Part shown: in pieces, positions 47,527-49,321 of the stretch
How positions within the stretch are numbered: position 1 is the first letter of the stretch
Layout of the letters: each line of letters opens with the position of its first letter
Assembly: GCA_017429525.1 (NCBI GenBank)
Contig: JAFROT010000053.1
Span: forward strand, 1-49,321
Source: Bacteroidaceae bacterium
Lineage (GTDB): Bacteria > Bacteroidota > Bacteroidia > Bacteroidales > Bacteroidaceae
DNA: 49,321 bases
Direction: 5' to 3'
Translations under genes and position numbers: made by a program
Notes under the pieces: generated by a model
Databases searched by the model: none
The model's input: the letters and a program-made list of their open reading frames with translations, nothing else
Told to the model about the DNA's origin: nothing

Positions 47527-48804
47527 TCATTGAGCGCTCTTGGTGCCATATGGTTCATAGTCAATCTTCATCGAATCGGGGAATGGAAGTGCCGTGCCCT
47601 GGACGATGGCTTCATGACCAATCAGACAAAGTTGCGTAGCATAATAGCCCTCCTCTGCAATACGAGGTGGTTGCTTCTGCGTACAGACGGCTTCCACGAA
47701 CGCCTCCGTGAGCAGCGAAGTACCATCTGCGTCGGGAGCCTTGCCCAAGATGAACTCACCTGGATTGATGCGTGCCACCTCGGGATCCCAGCTACTGCCA
47801 GCAAAGGTATTGACACCCCAAATCTTATCCTCCCACTCCATGAGCATCTGGACGAAAGCCGGTGCTGGAGCAGGACCATAGTCCTCGAAATAGAACTTCC
47901 CGCGCTCTGGTTCAACAGTGCCTTTATTACCGAGAATCTGCTCTTCCAAACCATAGAATTTATTACTGATGACAGAAGCATAGGTCATCTGCTTTCCATT
48001 CTCGAATTCGTAGATACAATGGACATTGTCGTACACCTCACGTCCATCCTTCCAGAAGGTAATTGCACCAGAGCCCATCACGCGGCTGGGCAACATGCCG
48101 AGCGCCCAAGTGCCGACCTGCAACTGATGGCAAGCCAGCTCCGTCATCAAACCTTTCGATGACTCACTGTAAAGGCGCCAGTTGATCAGACGTTCCAAGT
48201 CGGGTGACGGTACCTCACGACGCCAGTCACCATTACGGTTCCAGAAAGCATGAACTGCTGCGACTTCACCGAAGAGACCTTGGTGCACCAACTCCATTAC
48301 CTTGATGTAACGAGGATCAAAAAGACGTTGCTGACCCGTGAAGAAAACCTTTCCCGTCTCTTGATGACGTCGGTAGAGCGCCAACGTCTGCTCCATCGTA
48401 TAAGCGATAGCTTTCTCGCAATAGACATGCTTACCCGCATCAAAAGCATCCATCGCAATTTGGAAATGGGTATTTAAGGGCGTAGCGATTACAACGCCAT
48501 CAATGCTCTTGTCTTCCAACAGTTTGCGATAGTCCTTATACGCTTTAGCCGTTGGTACCATTTTCAACGCTTCATCCAACGAAGGCTGATAAATATCAGC
48601 AAACGCTACAATCTCACATTTAGGATTCTGCGAAAGGAAACTGAGCAGGAAGCGTCCACGCGAACCAGGGCCAATCATACCCAGTCGACAGCGTTCATGC
48701 GCACTATCATCAACAGAAGCGAACGTCGAAAGCCACGGACTTGTGGCCGCCAGAACGCCCGTACCCATCAGTCCGAGACGCTTAAGGAAATGTCTTCTAT
48801 CCAT
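47527..48804 (-). CDS. Gfo/Idh/MocA-family oxidoreductase with Tat signal and altered EKP motif
   Basis: The 425-residue protein begins DRRHFLKRLGLMGTGVLAA, a twin-arginine signal. The Rossmann domain has CRLGMIGPGSRGRFLLSFL. The family signature reads KHVYCEKAIAYTMEQ, with Ala in place of the usual Pro. The substrate domain has GLMTELACHQLQVGTWAL with a histidine at the expected place. It is the first gene of the leftward operon. Its sequence differs in layout from the enzymes at 39088 and 45714, so it may catalyse a different step. Confidence 0.92.
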   Translation of the reverse strand: MDRRHFLKRLGLMGTGVLAATSPWLSTFASVDDSAHERCRLGMIGPGSRGRFLLSFLSQNPKCEIVAFADIYQPSLDEALKMVPTAKAYKDYRKLLEDKSIDGVVIATPLNTHFQIAMDAFDAGKHVYCEKAIAYTMEQTLALYRRHQETGKVFFTGQQRLFDPRYIKVMELVHQGLFGEVAAVHAFWNRNGDWRREVPSPDLERLINWRLYSESSKGLMTELACHQLQVGTWALGMLPSRVMGSGAITFWKDGREVYDNVHCIYEFENGKQMTYASVISNKFYGLEEQILGNKGTVEPERGKFYFEDYGPAPAPAFVQMLMEWEDKIWGVNTFAGSSWDPEVARINPGEFILGKAPDADGTSLLTEAFVEAVCTQKQPPRIAEEGYYATQLCLIGHEAIVQGTALPFPDSMKIDYEPYGTKSAQ

Positions 48805-48859
48805 CTATGAAACGTAAAAAAACGACGTAAGTTAACGCCTTAAATAAAGATTTTCACGG

Positions 48860-48867
48860 CAAAGATA
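48860..48867 (-). promoter_or_regulatory. -7 element of the leftward 3-keto-sugar operon
   Basis: The minus strand reads TATCTTTG about 55 nt before the ATG at 48804. Confidence 0.5.
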
Positions 48868-49090
48868 GCTATTTCTGCGCATTAAACGCATGAAATACGT
48901 ATCAATTTTGAACAAATATAAGTCAAAAACAAAAGATGGAGGAATTATTTCACTCATCAGCCCGTAATAAAGTAGTAATAACCTCTCGAGAAATCGAAAT
49001 ATCGGAATAACGACATTCCGAAATCCCGGAACGGCTCACCCTCACCTCAATCCTTTCCTCTCCCCTCACTCCGGCACACAGGCACGGAGA

Positions 49091-49140
49091 CGAAAACGAT
49101 AACGATAACGAAAACGATAACGAAAACGGAGACGAAGGCG
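49091..49140. repeat. Hexamer-type repeat near the rRNA operon
   Basis: Units ACGAAA, ACGATA and then GGAGAC/GAGACG-like repeat in tandem. The 23 nt at 49106-49128 are the exact reverse complement of 12237-12259 in the metY leader. Confidence 0.85.
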
Positions 49141-49162
49141 GAGACAGACACGGATAGGAAGA

Positions 49163-49192
49163 AGCCCCGACATCCTTTCAGACGTCGGGGCT
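49163..49192 (-). terminator. Terminator of the rRNA operon
   Basis: AGCCCCGAC pairs perfectly with GTCGGGGCT around an 11-nt loop. On the minus strand TCTTCCT follows. It lies just past the 5S rRNA. Confidence 0.8.
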
Positions 49193-49205
49193 CTCTCAGA
49201 AAAAG

Positions 49206-49310
49206 TGGCGGCTACCTACTCTCCCACGGGTGTGCAGTACCATCGGCGCAAGCGGGCTTAACTTCTCTGTTCGGGATGGGAAGAGGTGGGACCCCGCCGC
49301 TATAACCGCC
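49206..49310 (-). rRNA. rrf: 5S ribosomal RNA
   Basis: On the minus strand the molecule runs from GGCGGTTATAGCGG to TAGGTAGCCGCC, whose ends pair as the closing helix. It contains the universal 5S segments CCCATCCCGAACAGAGAAGTTAAG and GATGGTACTGC (plus-strand complement at about 49225-49285). Ends are accurate to a few bases. It should be the last gene of an rRNA operon whose 23S lies beyond the right edge. Confidence 0.95.
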
Positions 49311-49321
49311 TTGAATAAGAC

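Larger units (their letters stand above)
48805..49162. other. Intergenic stretch between the leftward operon and the rRNA terminator
   Basis: A -7 element for the operon lies at 48860-48867. The rest shows no gene. Near 48980-49030 there are alternating short motifs (CGAAATATCGGAATA, CCGAAATCCCGGAA), and at 49091-49140 a hexamer repeat. Confidence 0.5.

Overview
The window is a chromosomal segment of about 49 kb from a Bacteroidales bacterium with fairly high GC, probably a gut or oral member of the Prevotella/Bacteroides/Muribaculaceae range; I cannot fix the genus. The evidence is the Bacteroidetes promoter pattern (TTG or TTTG, 19-21 nt, then TAnnTTTG) before many genes, the gene families (GH105, a PL26-like lyase, DUF4861, DUF1080, C10 protease with leucine-rich repeats, DUF4332, Bacteroidetes-style lipoproteins) and the near absence of Shine-Dalgarno sites. 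The right edge holds a minus-strand 5S rRNA, the tail of an rRNA operon.

Layout. 0-5.5 kb: dnaK (-), a small lipoprotein, an OadA-like carboxyltransferase whose C-terminal biotinyl-like domain lacks the biotin lysine, and a membrane-anchored unknown. 5.5-9.7 kb: a 68-nt hairpin, then an ECF sigma factor, a membrane-anchored probable anti-sigma factor overlapping it by 4 nt, and two secreted unknowns. 9.8-15 kb: cysteine synthase and O-acetylhomoserine sulfhydrylase (-), a divergent Lrp/AsnC regulator, and DNA primase. 15.4-21.9 kb: a small rhamnogalacturonan-type locus made of two divergent pairs (GH105 and DUF362 leftward; PL26-like lyase and DUF4861 rightward) without SusC/SusD. 22.7-28 kb: an outer-membrane barrel protein, then tatA-tatC followed by a polytopic Fe-S protein with an internal twin-arginine segment, a Tat lipoprotein aldo/keto reductase with two ferredoxin clusters, and a DUF1893 protein. 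28.3-34.5 kb: a giant C10 protease with three repeated modules, a hemolysin-III family membrane protein and a DUF4332 helix-hairpin-helix protein. 35.4-37.5 kb: AraC regulator and AGE-family sugar epimerase. 37.9-48.8 kb: two operons facing each other that carry a periplasmic 3-keto-sugar system: Gfo/Idh/MocA oxidoreductases (three with Tat signals), DUF1080 proteins, a secreted TIM-barrel protein, a small membrane protein and a short ApbE-like protein.

How it fits together. Tat-type signals occur on five proteins between 24.5 and 48.8 kb, and tatA/tatC lie in the same window. Gfo/Idh/MocA enzymes exported by Tat would be folded with their nicotinamide cofactor before export. Together with secreted DUF1080 and TIM-barrel proteins they suggest oxidation, elimination and hydration of glycosides outside the inner membrane, as in the recently described non-hydrolytic glycan breakdown route of Bacteroides.

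The non-coding DNA is unusually structured. Two tandem arrays of a 22-bp unit sharing the core CGAAYGGWCGYG lie between convergent genes at 22.4 and 34.6 kb, each beside a long palindrome. There are further long inverted repeats, a 23-nt repeat shared between 12.2 and 49.1 kb, and a G/C-rich element that appears inside the reading frames of three unrelated genes (anti-sigma factor, primase, Fe-S protein). These repeats are the least explained part of the window.
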